A stretch of 64,000 nucleotides of DNA from Muribaculaceae bacterium (GTDB taxonomy: Bacteria; Bacteroidota; Bacteroidia; Bacteroidales; Muribaculaceae): contig CAJSYI010000012.1 of the NCBI GenBank assembly GCA_910573745.1, positions 1 through 64,000 of the forward strand, given 5' to 3'. A program made the position numbers and the translations under genes. The notes under the pieces are model-generated. The model searched no databases. It was not told where the DNA came from and worked only from the letters and a program-made list of their open reading frames with translations. This document shows positions 45,463 through 52,932 of the stretch, in pieces. Every line of letters begins with the position of its first letter. Position 1 is the first letter of the stretch.

Positions 45463-46779
45463 CTAATCTTCAAGTTTAACAATCCATTTTCCGGCTTTGG
45501 TAGAACCTTCTCGTGACAGTATGCTCTCTTTCTTTAACTGTCTTACAATTTTTTCAACACCGCCAAGAGACAGTTGGAGTTTCTCCGCAATTTCAGGAAG
45601 CGTGAGATTTCCATTGTCCGATAAAAGTCGGATAACTCTTATTCTGTTATTTTCTCCCTTACTATGTAAGGGATAGGCTTCTCCATTACTTTGTCCCTTA
45701 CTTTGTCCTGTATTTTGGGTAATACAATTTGTTCCACCTTTACTTTCTCCCTTACTTTCTCCCTTACTATTCGGTGTATCACTTACCTCAATAAGCTCAT
45801 CCGGGTTGTCATAGAGAAGTTTCATAGCCTCGATGTCGGGCTGGTGTCCCTCAAAACCGAGGGTAAGAGTTGTACGGTCAACGCCGCCTGAGGTAGTCAC
45901 TTCCAGTTTTGGCGCACAATGATATACGCTCTGCCATGTCTTGAATATTCCCTGAAGACCGCTGCCGGCGCGCTCGCCATATTTTACCATCGCAAGCATT
46001 TTCATCATCACACCGTTGCGTGGGTCTGATGCGCTGTCATGTATGGCTTCAGTAAGCGACACACGCATACTGCCTGGATTGGCAAATCTGAATCCGTCGG
46101 CTCCTTTATGCACCACCACACCGCGACGTCCATAGAAATCAGCGTTTGCAAGCATATTTACTGTAGCCTCGCGCACTGTCTTGTGCAAGGGAGTGTCCTC
46201 ATCCAGTTGATTGCCTTTGAACATGAAGGGCACTTTCAAATCAGCCTGCAATTTGGGAATCACTCTCAAAAGGAAGTCAAACACATTGCCGCTCCAGTCG
46301 CCTGACTGCGACGTAATGCGGTCGGTCCAGCGGGCATAGATGCCGTTGGTGCGGTTTTCCTGATAGTCGAGGAAATAGTTGGGGAATACAGCGGTTATCT
46401 CATATTCGTAGCCAAACATAAGAAGTCCTGCCACAGTGGGATGAAACTTTCCGGTATCCTTATCCTCGCGCACGGCACCGATACGACGCAGGAACATTGC
46501 ATCATCCTCTTTGTTCCACAGATGGTTCTGACGGATGAGTTGAAATATATTGCGATAGGACTTTACCGTATCCGGACAGAATACCGACACATCAAGATCG
46601 GTCAGCAGTTTATTGTCATCCGTCACCAATGCAGAATCGCGAATCATCAGCGAAACCTCATCAATTGAGCAATGATAATCGCCCTCGAAGCTGCGCCGAT
46701 AAGTTCCTGTTCTCGGATCAGAGCCGACATATACCGGACGCGAAGTGCGCTCGGCTCGCGGCACACGGATTACAATCAC
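45463..46779 (-). pseudogene. AlbA_2 ATPase, 5' truncated
   Basis: 438 codons, beginning with GTG in the middle of the family's conserved part (GKDVIVIRVPRAERTSRP), so the AlbA_2 N-terminus is lost at about 46795. The ATP-binding core (VREATVNMLANADFY, RFANPGSMRVSL, YGERAGSGLQGIF) and the C-terminal winged helix (LTLPEIAEKLQLSLGGVEKIVRQL) remain. The linker holds repeated Ser-Lys-Gly-(Glu/Gln)-Ser units encoded by 12-base repeats at about 45690-45770. It was probably inactivated by insertion of the capsid segment to its right. Confidence 0.75.
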
Positions 46780-46853
46780 ATCTTTTCCGGGTCAAGCCGA
46801 TGGTGATATACAAATAAAAAAAAGTCGCAACGATGAAAACTGTGGTTGACACG

Positions 46854-46874
46854 GTTTACACAGCCTGTGTAAAC
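46854..46874. repeat. Inverted repeat GTTTACACA
   Basis: GTTTACACA-GCC-TGTGTAAAC, nine-base perfect arms with a three-base loop. It lies between the truncated AlbA_2 gene and the capsid segment. It may be an operator or weak terminator. Confidence 0.4.
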
Positions 46875-46953
46875 TGAGGCGTTCAGACATAAAAAAAGTA
46901 GTCAGCGATTTGTATAATCGGCAAAACGAAAAGTGCAATTTAGCAAAATCAAA

Positions 46954-47112
46954 AGTACCGCTTTAGTACCGCTAAAAAATCGCCTAATCGTTTGATATAG
47001 TTTACATTGCGACCAATTTTCCGAAATTCCGTTAAAAAATTAGCGGTACAACTCTAAAAAGTTAGTACCGCAAAACAAGTATTGATTTTCAGACACTTAC
47101 AAAAGCGGTACA
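46954..47112. repeat. AGTACCGC iterons
   Basis: AGTACCGC occurs at 46954, 46965 and 47064, and the reverse form GCGGTAC at 47043 and 47105. Such clusters are bound by replication or regulatory proteins. No gene occupies 46780-47390; this cluster and the bounding motifs are its main content. Confidence 0.5.
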
Positions 47113-47301
47113 ACCCCCCAAAAAACGAAAAGTACATTTTTTGAGTTGGAGTGCGAAACGGACTAAAAATGCCGTTTTATGTGGTTAAGCCTTGTTTAAT
47201 CAGCGTTTTAGAAATAGTCCCCTCCTCGGTTTTGCTATTCAGGCAATAATTGCGCTGCTAAATTGTTCCACGGCCAAATTTGCCCGGTTTCGGGACTGAA
47301 A

Positions 47302-47338
47302 AAGCGCGGCGGCATCGGTTGAGATTGCCGCCGCGCTC
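47302..47338 (-). terminator. Strong hairpin terminator
   Basis: AGCGCGGCGGCA and TGCCGCCGCGCT are exact complements around a 12-base loop. It is 50 bases after the stop of the small phage gene on the minus strand, so it ends the protease/capsid transcript. Confidence 0.6.
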
Positions 47339-47390
47339 CGCTGTGGTTGCCGCGTTTGTTGTAGGTAAGAGATTGTATGTGGTTGGCGTC

Positions 47391-47558
47391 CTATTCGGTT
47401 TTAAGATAGCTCAGATAGGTTCTGTAACCTATGCCGTAGACCGGGAGAATGAACCTGCGCCAAACGCTTTTGTGGCACTTGGCGAGATTGCCCTCCTCGT
47501 AATGCTTTGCGGCCAGTTTCTTGACCGCCTGTATTCTGCGTTTGGTGTTCTCGTGCAT
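47391..47558 (-). CDS. Small phage-type protein
   Basis: 55 residues, basic, with an N-terminal helix (RRIQAVKKLAAKHYEEGN) and CHKSVWRRFILPVYGIGYRTYLSYL. The W/Y-rich C-terminal pattern is like small proteins seen in Bacteroidetes prophages, from memory and not verified. It starts 13 bases after the capsid gene stop, on the same strand. Short, but codon structure and position support it. Confidence 0.5.
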   Translation of the reverse strand: MHENTKRRIQAVKKLAAKHYEEGNLAKCHKSVWRRFILPVYGIGYRTYLSYLKTE

Positions 47559-47570
47559 TGTGTCTGTATT

Positions 47571-48452
47571 TTATTCGGTTAATGCGCTTACGATTGCGCC
47601 AATACCCTTGCCACGGATAGGCAGCGCGACAAAACGCTTGTCAAAGCCCACGATTGTGGCGCGTTCGCCTGGGTCATCCTCTTTGGAATACATATAGATT
47701 TCGCCGTCCGCTTTCATCACCTCCCCGGCATAGAACGCCACGGACGCGAACTGCGCGTTTGCAGGCTTTACGGCGTTGAACGCCACTTTTGTAAGTGCGC
47801 CGTCCTTGACAGAATATACGGGCATCTGCGCGAATGAATAAAAACCGAATCCGGCGAACTGAAACGGTTTGCCGTCCTTGATGTTGGTGAGGTTCTTGAA
47901 CAGTTCCGTGTCCTGCAAAAGCAGGTCGGTGACATGTTTCGGGTGCAACACAATGTAGCGGTCGGTCAGCGGTATGTCTGCGTCATCGAAACGCTCTTTA
48001 AGGGCGAGAATGTCGGCGAATGTCAGACGCTTGCGCCCGGCGGTGGCGAGTCCGCTTGTATGAATTACCGGAGTGTCGGTCGTGTCGGCGGTTGGCGCAT
48101 AAGCGTGTATCGCTTTCATCGCCACGCTTTTGCGGAGTGTGGCGCGGTGCTGACTGATTACGCTTTCGAGCTTGTCATAGCTGTACTCGATAGCCTCGGG
48201 GCGGCGCACAAGCGTGTTTTCGGTCTCGAACTTGTCAAGCACGATTTCATTGTCATCGTCCTCGCGCTCGACCGTCTTAATAGGATATGTCGTGTTGTTA
48301 ATCAACACTTTGGGGTCTATTCCCGCGCTTGCAATGTGCAGACGGTCATTTTCCACAAAGCCGGAAAAATCCTTTGCTTTCTGCAAAAAGCTGTCATCGG
48401 GGTAAAAACCCTCCATTATCTGGTTAATCCAGACTTCTTTGTTTAATGCCAT
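47571..48452 (-). CDS. Phage major capsid protein
   Basis: 293 residues beginning MALNKEVWINQIMEGFYPDDSF, then YSYDKLESVISQHRATLRKSVAMKAIHAYAP and a C-terminal FVALPIRGKGIGAI. This fits coat proteins of Bacteroidetes phages (the MA-NKE-W start and the DKRESV-type helix). It directly follows the protease gene, as in phage head modules. Forms virion shells; no tail or packaging genes are nearby. Confidence 0.75.
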   Translation of the reverse strand: MALNKEVWINQIMEGFYPDDSFLQKAKDFSGFVENDRLHIASAGIDPKVLINNTTYPIKTVEREDDDNEIVLDKFETENTLVRRPEAIEYSYDKLESVISQHRATLRKSVAMKAIHAYAPTADTTDTPVIHTSGLATAGRKRLTFADILALKERFDDADIPLTDRYIVLHPKHVTDLLLQDTELFKNLTNIKDGKPFQFAGFGFYSFAQMPVYSVKDGALTKVAFNAVKPANAQFASVAFYAGEVMKADGEIYMYSKEDDPGERATIVGFDKRFVALPIRGKGIGAIVSALTE

Positions 48453-48477
48453 TCAGCGTTTTGGGGGTTGGTGGTTT

Positions 48478-49569
48478 TTATTGGTTTCTTTTTCTCTGTT
48501 CTCGCTCTTTTTCAAGTAGTTCCCGATATATTTCGGGGTGCTCTTTGAGATATTCGGGATTGTTGCGCCGATACCATTCAAGCGAATGAGGCTCGACACT
48601 GCGCCCCGTCTCCTCCTTGACTAACCGGGCGTATAAATCGGGGTTGTCCTGCAACTCTTTAGGGGCAAACTTGCGGTATTCGCGCAATCCCCAGCCCTCG
48701 CGCCCGTTCCCTCGGTTGATAAAGTCAAGCGGTTTTGTCGGGCCGGGCAGCGTATCAAGCAGTTCGCGGAGCGTACGCGCCCCCATCGCCTCACCGATAC
48801 GGCGGTAAAGGTCGGTTTCGTAACTCAATATCCTTGACGTTCCGGCGGCGGTTCTGAGCATTGTTTCTATCTCTTTCGCCTCGGTATTTCGTTGGGTGTC
48901 TATGTACGCCATGAGGGCGCGGCGGTTGCCGTTCGCCATCGCCCGGAAGTTCTCGCGTTGCGCCGGGTCGATATATCCGCGTGCTACGGCGTTGTTTAGC
49001 AGTTCCTCGGCGTTTTCCGTGCCGTTTACGGCCTTTTCTATCGCCCGGAGTATCTCGGTATCACTCGCGCCCGGTTCAAGCCCTAACGCGGCAATTACGG
49101 CGGTTCTGAACGCATCGGAGGCGTTGTCGTTGAGATCGGAGAGCCGATAGGTGAACGACCCGGAGCGGCGAAAGAGTTTCACGGCGTTGGCGTTGCTCGG
49201 TATATCCACAATCGAAGCCTCGATTAAACGGCATTTGACAACCGTCTGAACGTTGTTCAAATCCTCCTGCGTCACATTGTCGATACCGATTGACACGCAA
49301 CGCAAAAAACCGTTGTCAACCTGCTTTTTAATCTTTGCGCCCAACTCGGTGCTTTCATCAAAAACCGCGTCTGCGATTAGCTTGGTGCCATCCTTGCGGA
49401 TATTCTCCCAGCGGCCAACAACGCCGCTTTCGCGGTCGTGCATGTAGAGCATAACCGGGTTACGTTCAAACTGAGCCGTGTCGATTCCGGCTGTCTGAAC
49501 CACAAAGCCGTAAGAGTTCAGTGACTCGTCCGAAAGTATGAAAGTTGTTGTTTTTGTGTCGTTTGCCAT
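48478..49569 (-). CDS. Prohead protease with C-terminal scaffold-like extension
   Basis: 363 residues from the ATG at 49567-49569; a longer frame to 49749 adds a low-complexity, unlikely leader. N-terminal HK97-type prohead protease: VMLYMHDRESGVVGRW with the His, FLRCVSIGI with the Ser region, and EASIVDIPSNANAV. The C-terminal half is helical and charged (EREQRKRNQ end), like a fused scaffold. It matures the capsid encoded 25 bases downstream. Confidence 0.7.
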   Translation of the reverse strand: MANDTKTTTFILSDESLNSYGFVVQTAGIDTAQFERNPVMLYMHDRESGVVGRWENIRKDGTKLIADAVFDESTELGAKIKKQVDNGFLRCVSIGIDNVTQEDLNNVQTVVKCRLIEASIVDIPSNANAVKLFRRSGSFTYRLSDLNDNASDAFRTAVIAALGLEPGASDTEILRAIEKAVNGTENAEELLNNAVARGYIDPAQRENFRAMANGNRRALMAYIDTQRNTEAKEIETMLRTAAGTSRILSYETDLYRRIGEAMGARTLRELLDTLPGPTKPLDFINRGNGREGWGLREYRKFAPKELQDNPDLYARLVKEETGRSVEPHSLEWYRRNNPEYLKEHPEIYRELLEKEREQRKRNQ

Positions 49570-49687
49570 TGTCGTAATGTTTGGCGCAAAATTGGCCGTT
49601 AATGCCATAACGGCAAAACGGAGTGTAAAAACTTTACACTCTTTTTGCGTAAAATTTCTACACTTCCCAATTTTGTACCCGAAATAT

Positions 49688-49718
49688 TTTGTCAAACCGA
49701 ATTTTAGGGCTAAATTTG
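49688..49718 (+). promoter_or_regulatory. Plus-strand promoter in the capsid segment
   Basis: TTTG (49688-49691) and TAAATTTG (49711-49718), 19 bp apart, an exact match. It drives the small plus-strand genes and is divergent from the protease gene. Confidence 0.75.
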
Positions 49719-49740
49719 CGCATCCTAAAAAACTTGAGTA

Positions 49741-49905
49741 ATGATTCATTTCAACAACACCCCAAAGATATTTAGCGGCCTATGGTGCGGAGCGCGGAAA
49801 CGCCCCGGCGCTTTTACTCAAGTAAGCGTAGGACACCTAAGGGTCGCTTTTTTATTTAACTTCCTTAAATACTTGAGTTATGAACAAGCAGACGCAAACA
49901 GCTGA
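49741..49905 (+). CDS. Possible 54-residue leader protein
   Basis: An ATG 22 bases after the promoter begins MIHFNNTPKIFSGLWCGARK, continues RPGAFTQVSVGHLRVAFLFN and ends in TGA at 49903-49905, overlapping the next gene out of frame by 26 bases. No family was recognised. The position right behind a consensus promoter is the main support; it may instead be a structured leader. Confidence 0.35.
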   Translation: MIHFNNTPKIFSGLWCGARKRPGAFTQVSVGHLRVAFLFNFLKYLSYEQADANS

Positions 49906-50125
49906 CGCGCAGACTATCGCTTTTTACAAGCGATACACCAAAGAACTATTGGAACGCCTCGCGGAGGCGCATGAGCAAATCGGAGGTCTCCAATACTATT
50001 TGGAGAAAAACGGCATTGATTTACCCCGACATCTCGCCGAAAAAAAAAGCCACAATACCGCAATGGCCGTGGCTCTCGCAAAGGTAAACCCTAAAATCCT
50101 GCTTGGCGGTTTTTCGCTGAACTGA
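49880..50125 (+). CDS. Small phage-segment protein
   Basis: 81 residues, N-terminal helices (IAFYKRYTKELLERLAEAHEQIGG) of coiled-coil type and a C-terminal basic stretch. Unknown function. It precedes the HTH gene by 72 bases on the plus strand. Confidence 0.5.
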   Translation: MNKQTQTADAQTIAFYKRYTKELLERLAEAHEQIGGLQYYLEKNGIDLPRHLAEKKSHNTAMAVALAKVNPKILLGGFSLN

Positions 50126-50197
50126 TACACAACACGGCGGCGGTTGCTTTCGGGCGACTGCCGCCGCTTAACGCTCAAATATAACATATTATGCTGA

Positions 50198-50740
50198 ATG
50201 TCAAATAAATCCAAATCAAAGAAACAAAGCATTATTGAGTTGATTTCGTGTGGCTTCACTGACAGCGAGATTGCCGACACGTTGCATATAAGCGCACAAA
50301 GCGGTTATATCCGAAAATTGCGCCGCTCGCTTGCTGAGTCCTCACCCGAAGAATCCACGCAGGAGCAGGACAAACCGAAACTGACCCCGGAACGCTATTA
50401 CAACGCTGTGATGAAGCACAACGGCACAAAAGATGATTTGGCCGCCATATTAGGAGTTTGCCGAAAGACACTTTACACATTTGAGCATAGCGCACAAATG
50501 AAAAACAGATTGGCTCGTTACATGAGGGTGCGCGGAATGAGCCTTGAAGTGATTGCCGGGCAAATCGGTACTAAGGTTTCTACACTTGAAAAAATGGGTT
50601 TGGATAAACTACCCACACTTGACGGCATAAAGATACAAATGGAAATTGCACTTGAACCTCTCGCCGATATAGCCCAATGGGACAATGAAGCCGCCTCGCT
50701 GTTTTACCGATTGCAGGACGCTTTGAAACGCCTAAAATAG
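50198..50740 (+). CDS. Phage-segment DNA-binding protein
   Basis: 180 residues. Two helix-turn-helix-like stretches: LISCGFTDSEIADTLHISAQSGYIRKL (about 12-38) and TKDDLAAILGVCRKTLYTFEH (about 76-96), the second with the L..ILGV..KT-Y spacing of Fis/resolvase-like HTHs. Likely a regulator or terminase-small-subunit-like protein of the segment. The bounding repeats begin 70 bases downstream. Confidence 0.5.
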   Translation: MSNKSKSKKQSIIELISCGFTDSEIADTLHISAQSGYIRKLRRSLAESSPEESTQEQDKPKLTPERYYNAVMKHNGTKDDLAAILGVCRKTLYTFEHSAQMKNRLARYMRVRGMSLEVIAGQIGTKVSTLEKMGLDKLPTLDGIKIQMEIALEPLADIAQWDNEAASLFYRLQDALKRLK

Positions 50741-51240
50741 ATTGTTCCACGCACTTTGTTGGATGGCAAATGTAACCCCAACACTATATCCATTACACAA
50801 TCTCGGCGCAAAACGAAAAGTACATTTTATAAAGTATTGTTATATTGCGTTTTATCACATTTGAGCCATTACACATTCAATCTTTATACAAGAGTGCCGT
50901 TTTACACAATCTCCCGGAGTCGCGCAAAATAGAGGTCAATCTTACGCTAACTGACACCTCGCGCCGCAAATAAGACAACGCACAAGACGCACAATAACCA
51001 CCGCATCACCCTGCTAATACAGCTAAAATCCAAGATAACAAAGCCTTAATCCAAGTAAAAATCACACTTTCAGCCGCGAAAATCCAAGCAAAATCCAAGC
51101 AAATCCAACTAAAATCACGTTTTCAGAGTGCCAAAAATCGCCCTCAAAACGCCCTGCAACCCACTGAAAATAACACCGTTTACCATTACACAACGTTTTG
51201 CACTTTTCGTTTTTCCGCCCATATTTGCTAACTACTTTAT
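50741..51240. repeat. Repeat-rich non-coding region
   Basis: 500 bases without a gene. AAAATCCAAG-like units recur at about 51026, 51048, 51079, 51089 and 51099 (core AATCCAA). CATTACACA occurs around 50790, 50872 and 51184. The bounding motifs are at 50811 and 51199. The layout suggests a replication or transposition end. Confidence 0.5.
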
Positions 51241-51244
51241 TTTC

Positions 51245-51288
51245 GGTGGTCCCACTTGGGCTTGAACCAAGGACTCCCTGATTATGAG
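51245..51288 (-). tRNA. 3' half of a tRNA (CAU anticodon), att site
   Basis: The minus strand reads CTCATAATCAG (anticodon loop with CAT and the 3' stem), GGAGTC, then CTTGG-TTCAAGC-CCAAG (T arm) and GTGGGACCACC (acceptor 3' strand). Upstream of the anticodon loop the sequence no longer pairs (CCTA instead of CTGA) and no D arm exists, so only the 3' half is present. This is the usual result of element integration into a tRNA 3' end. It is not a working tRNA. Confidence 0.75.
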
Positions 51289-51360
51289 TAGGTGGAAGGC
51301 GTGATTTTGAACGAAACCGTATGAAACTTTGTTAATAATATGCAGGTTGATTATCAGACA

Positions 51361-51392
51361 TTTGCAAGTACAAAACAATCTTTGTAATTTTG
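51361..51392 (+). promoter_or_regulatory. Integrase promoter
   Basis: TTTG (51361-51364) and TAATTTTG (51385-51392), 20 bp apart; exact consensus. The leader to the ATG is about 127 bases and contains four copies of a nonamer. Confidence 0.8.
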
Positions 51393-51418
51393 TGTGAGAC
51401 CTCTTGAAACTCGCGAGT

Positions 51419-51520
51419 TGTGTTCAAAATGTGTTCAAATCCCATTTGCTGAACACGCTCCCTGATTGTTTTATTGGGTCCGGCAGGTCTGATAAAAACT
51501 TGAACACAACTTTGAACACA
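51419..51520. promoter_or_regulatory. Four TGTGTTCAA sites in the integrase leader
   Basis: TGTGTTCAA at 51419-51427 and 51430-51438, then the inverse TTGAACACA at 51500-51508 and 51512-51520. Paired, phased repeats next to an att site fit arm-type sites for the recombinase or an excision factor; they could also regulate the integrase message. Confidence 0.6.
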
Positions 51521-51525
51521 TCAAT

Positions 51526-52878
51526 ATGAATAAGGCTCTCTTCAGCGACGAATCCCGGAGATTCGCAGGGGCGACGGTATATATCATTCTCGCTCCTGAT
51601 AATAGGTATAAATTCGACACAGGCAAATCTGTACCGTTGACAGTCTGTGTAACCCATCTGCGGGCGAGAAGGTATTTCTCAACCGGATATAAGGTGTCAT
51701 CAATGAAAGAATACGAGGTTCTGTTCTCAAAATCTAATTCCGCCATCGAAACCCGAAAAGAACTTCGCAAGATGTTTGATCGGGTATGCGCCAAAGCTGA
51801 TGAGCTTATCTTGCTCAATCGCTTCTCTGTAGCCGACTTGAAAAGTTATCTCGACAAGTCGGAAGGGAAAGTGACAGAAAAAACGATGAGAGCAGATGAT
51901 ACGTTTTCTTATTGGGCAGCTCTTGGTGCATCGAAAGAAAAAGTAAAGACCCGCGCGATGTATTCTTCCGCGCTTGACTGGTTCAAACTGTTCCGCAAGG
52001 ATAAACCTATTTCTCTCGGTGCTGTCGATACCGCCATAATTACACGCTTCGCCAAATGGCTTGATGAACAGAAAACGCGAAACGGCACAGATCTGCCGCT
52101 TTCTTTGGACACGCGAATGGTAATTCTTCGCGCCACTCGTGCCGTGTTCAATCAGGCATATAAAGACGGACACACCACTATGGTTCCCAATTTCAAAGGT
52201 CTTATTCATGCAGGCAACCGTCGCCGCTTGAACGCCTTGACAGTGGAAGAAGTATTGAGGTTGTGGGAATATTGGCTTGCTGCACCTGATAAGCAGTCGA
52301 AGTATGCCCGTGCCGCTGGGCGCTGGCTACTCCTTTATTGTCTTAATGGCATGAACACCATAGATATGGCGAAACTTGTCTGGACAGAGAAGGCAGCAGC
52401 CACGCAAAAATTTCCGCAATTTGTTTTCATCCGCTCCAAGATTGACAGGGCTAACAAACCGATAGGCAAGCAGCTTGATGAAACATCAGTACCGATTATT
52501 CCGCAGTTACGGCAGTTGCTTGATGTGTATGCCTCGCCATATAGCCCCGGTGAACTTGTTTTTCCTGACATCTTTCTCAATGCTGTTACAGATGAGCAGA
52601 AAGCAATCCGCGTTCACGATTTTAACCGTCGGATTTCAAAGAACATCAAAGAGGTATGTGAGTCGCTTGGTATCCAGTGCGTCACGCCCCAGTATGCCCG
52701 CAATTCTTTCATTTCAGCTTTGGCACATCACGGCGTTATGACTGCCTACATTGACTATGCCGTAGGACACGCCACATCAGAGGTGTCGGCACTACTCGCC
52801 GGTTACATATCCAATGTAACACCCGCTATGATGCAGGCTTTCAATGAGAAAATCTTTATCATTCCTCCGATTCAGTGA
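51526..52878 (+). CDS. int: Tyrosine recombinase (integrase)
   Basis: 450 residues: an arm-binding N-terminus, SAM-like core-binding domain (about 125-215) and catalytic domain. The nucleophile Tyr427 lies in GHATSEVSALLAGY. The first catalytic Arg is not where expected: the helix reads LYCLNGMNTIDMAKL, with Asn in the usual RG position, and the box II region is TPQYARNSF. Loss of canonical residues is known in some Bacteroidetes recombinases such as IntDOT. It catalyses integration and excision at the adjacent tRNA-type att. Confidence 0.88.
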   Translation: MNKALFSDESRRFAGATVYIILAPDNRYKFDTGKSVPLTVCVTHLRARRYFSTGYKVSSMKEYEVLFSKSNSAIETRKELRKMFDRVCAKADELILLNRFSVADLKSYLDKSEGKVTEKTMRADDTFSYWAALGASKEKVKTRAMYSSALDWFKLFRKDKPISLGAVDTAIITRFAKWLDEQKTRNGTDLPLSLDTRMVILRATRAVFNQAYKDGHTTMVPNFKGLIHAGNRRRLNALTVEEVLRLWEYWLAAPDKQSKYARAAGRWLLLYCLNGMNTIDMAKLVWTEKAAATQKFPQFVFIRSKIDRANKPIGKQLDETSVPIIPQLRQLLDVYASPYSPGELVFPDIFLNAVTDEQKAIRVHDFNRRISKNIKEVCESLGIQCVTPQYARNSFISALAHHGVMTAYIDYAVGHATSEVSALLAGYISNVTPAMMQAFNEKIFIIPPIQ

Positions 52879-52932
52879 TTTTTTGTTTTCCCCAGACATG
52901 GGAAGTCCATTGAAAATGATTAATTTTGTATT

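Larger units (their letters stand above)
46923..51213. mobile_element. Capsid-carrying segment bounded by ACGAAAAGTRCA motifs
   Basis: AAAACGAAAAGTGCA at 46923-46937 is mirrored by TGCACTTTTCGTTTT at 51199-51213, forming terminal inverted repeats of a 4.29-kb unit. Inside, AAACGAAAAGTACATTTT occurs at 47123-47140 and again, same orientation, at 50811-50828; ATTGTTCCACG also recurs (about 47263 and 50742). It encloses a prohead protease, a major capsid protein and small genes, but no terminase, portal or tail genes. Interpreted as a phage-derived satellite or relic. Confidence 0.55.

Noticed and set aside
47280-47582. Plus-strand 100-codon frame
   Set aside because: It overlaps the better-supported minus-strand 55-residue gene and a terminator.
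51245-51288. Complete tRNA gene
   Set aside because: No D arm or 5' acceptor strand; the anticodon stem fails on the 5' side. Only a 3' half.
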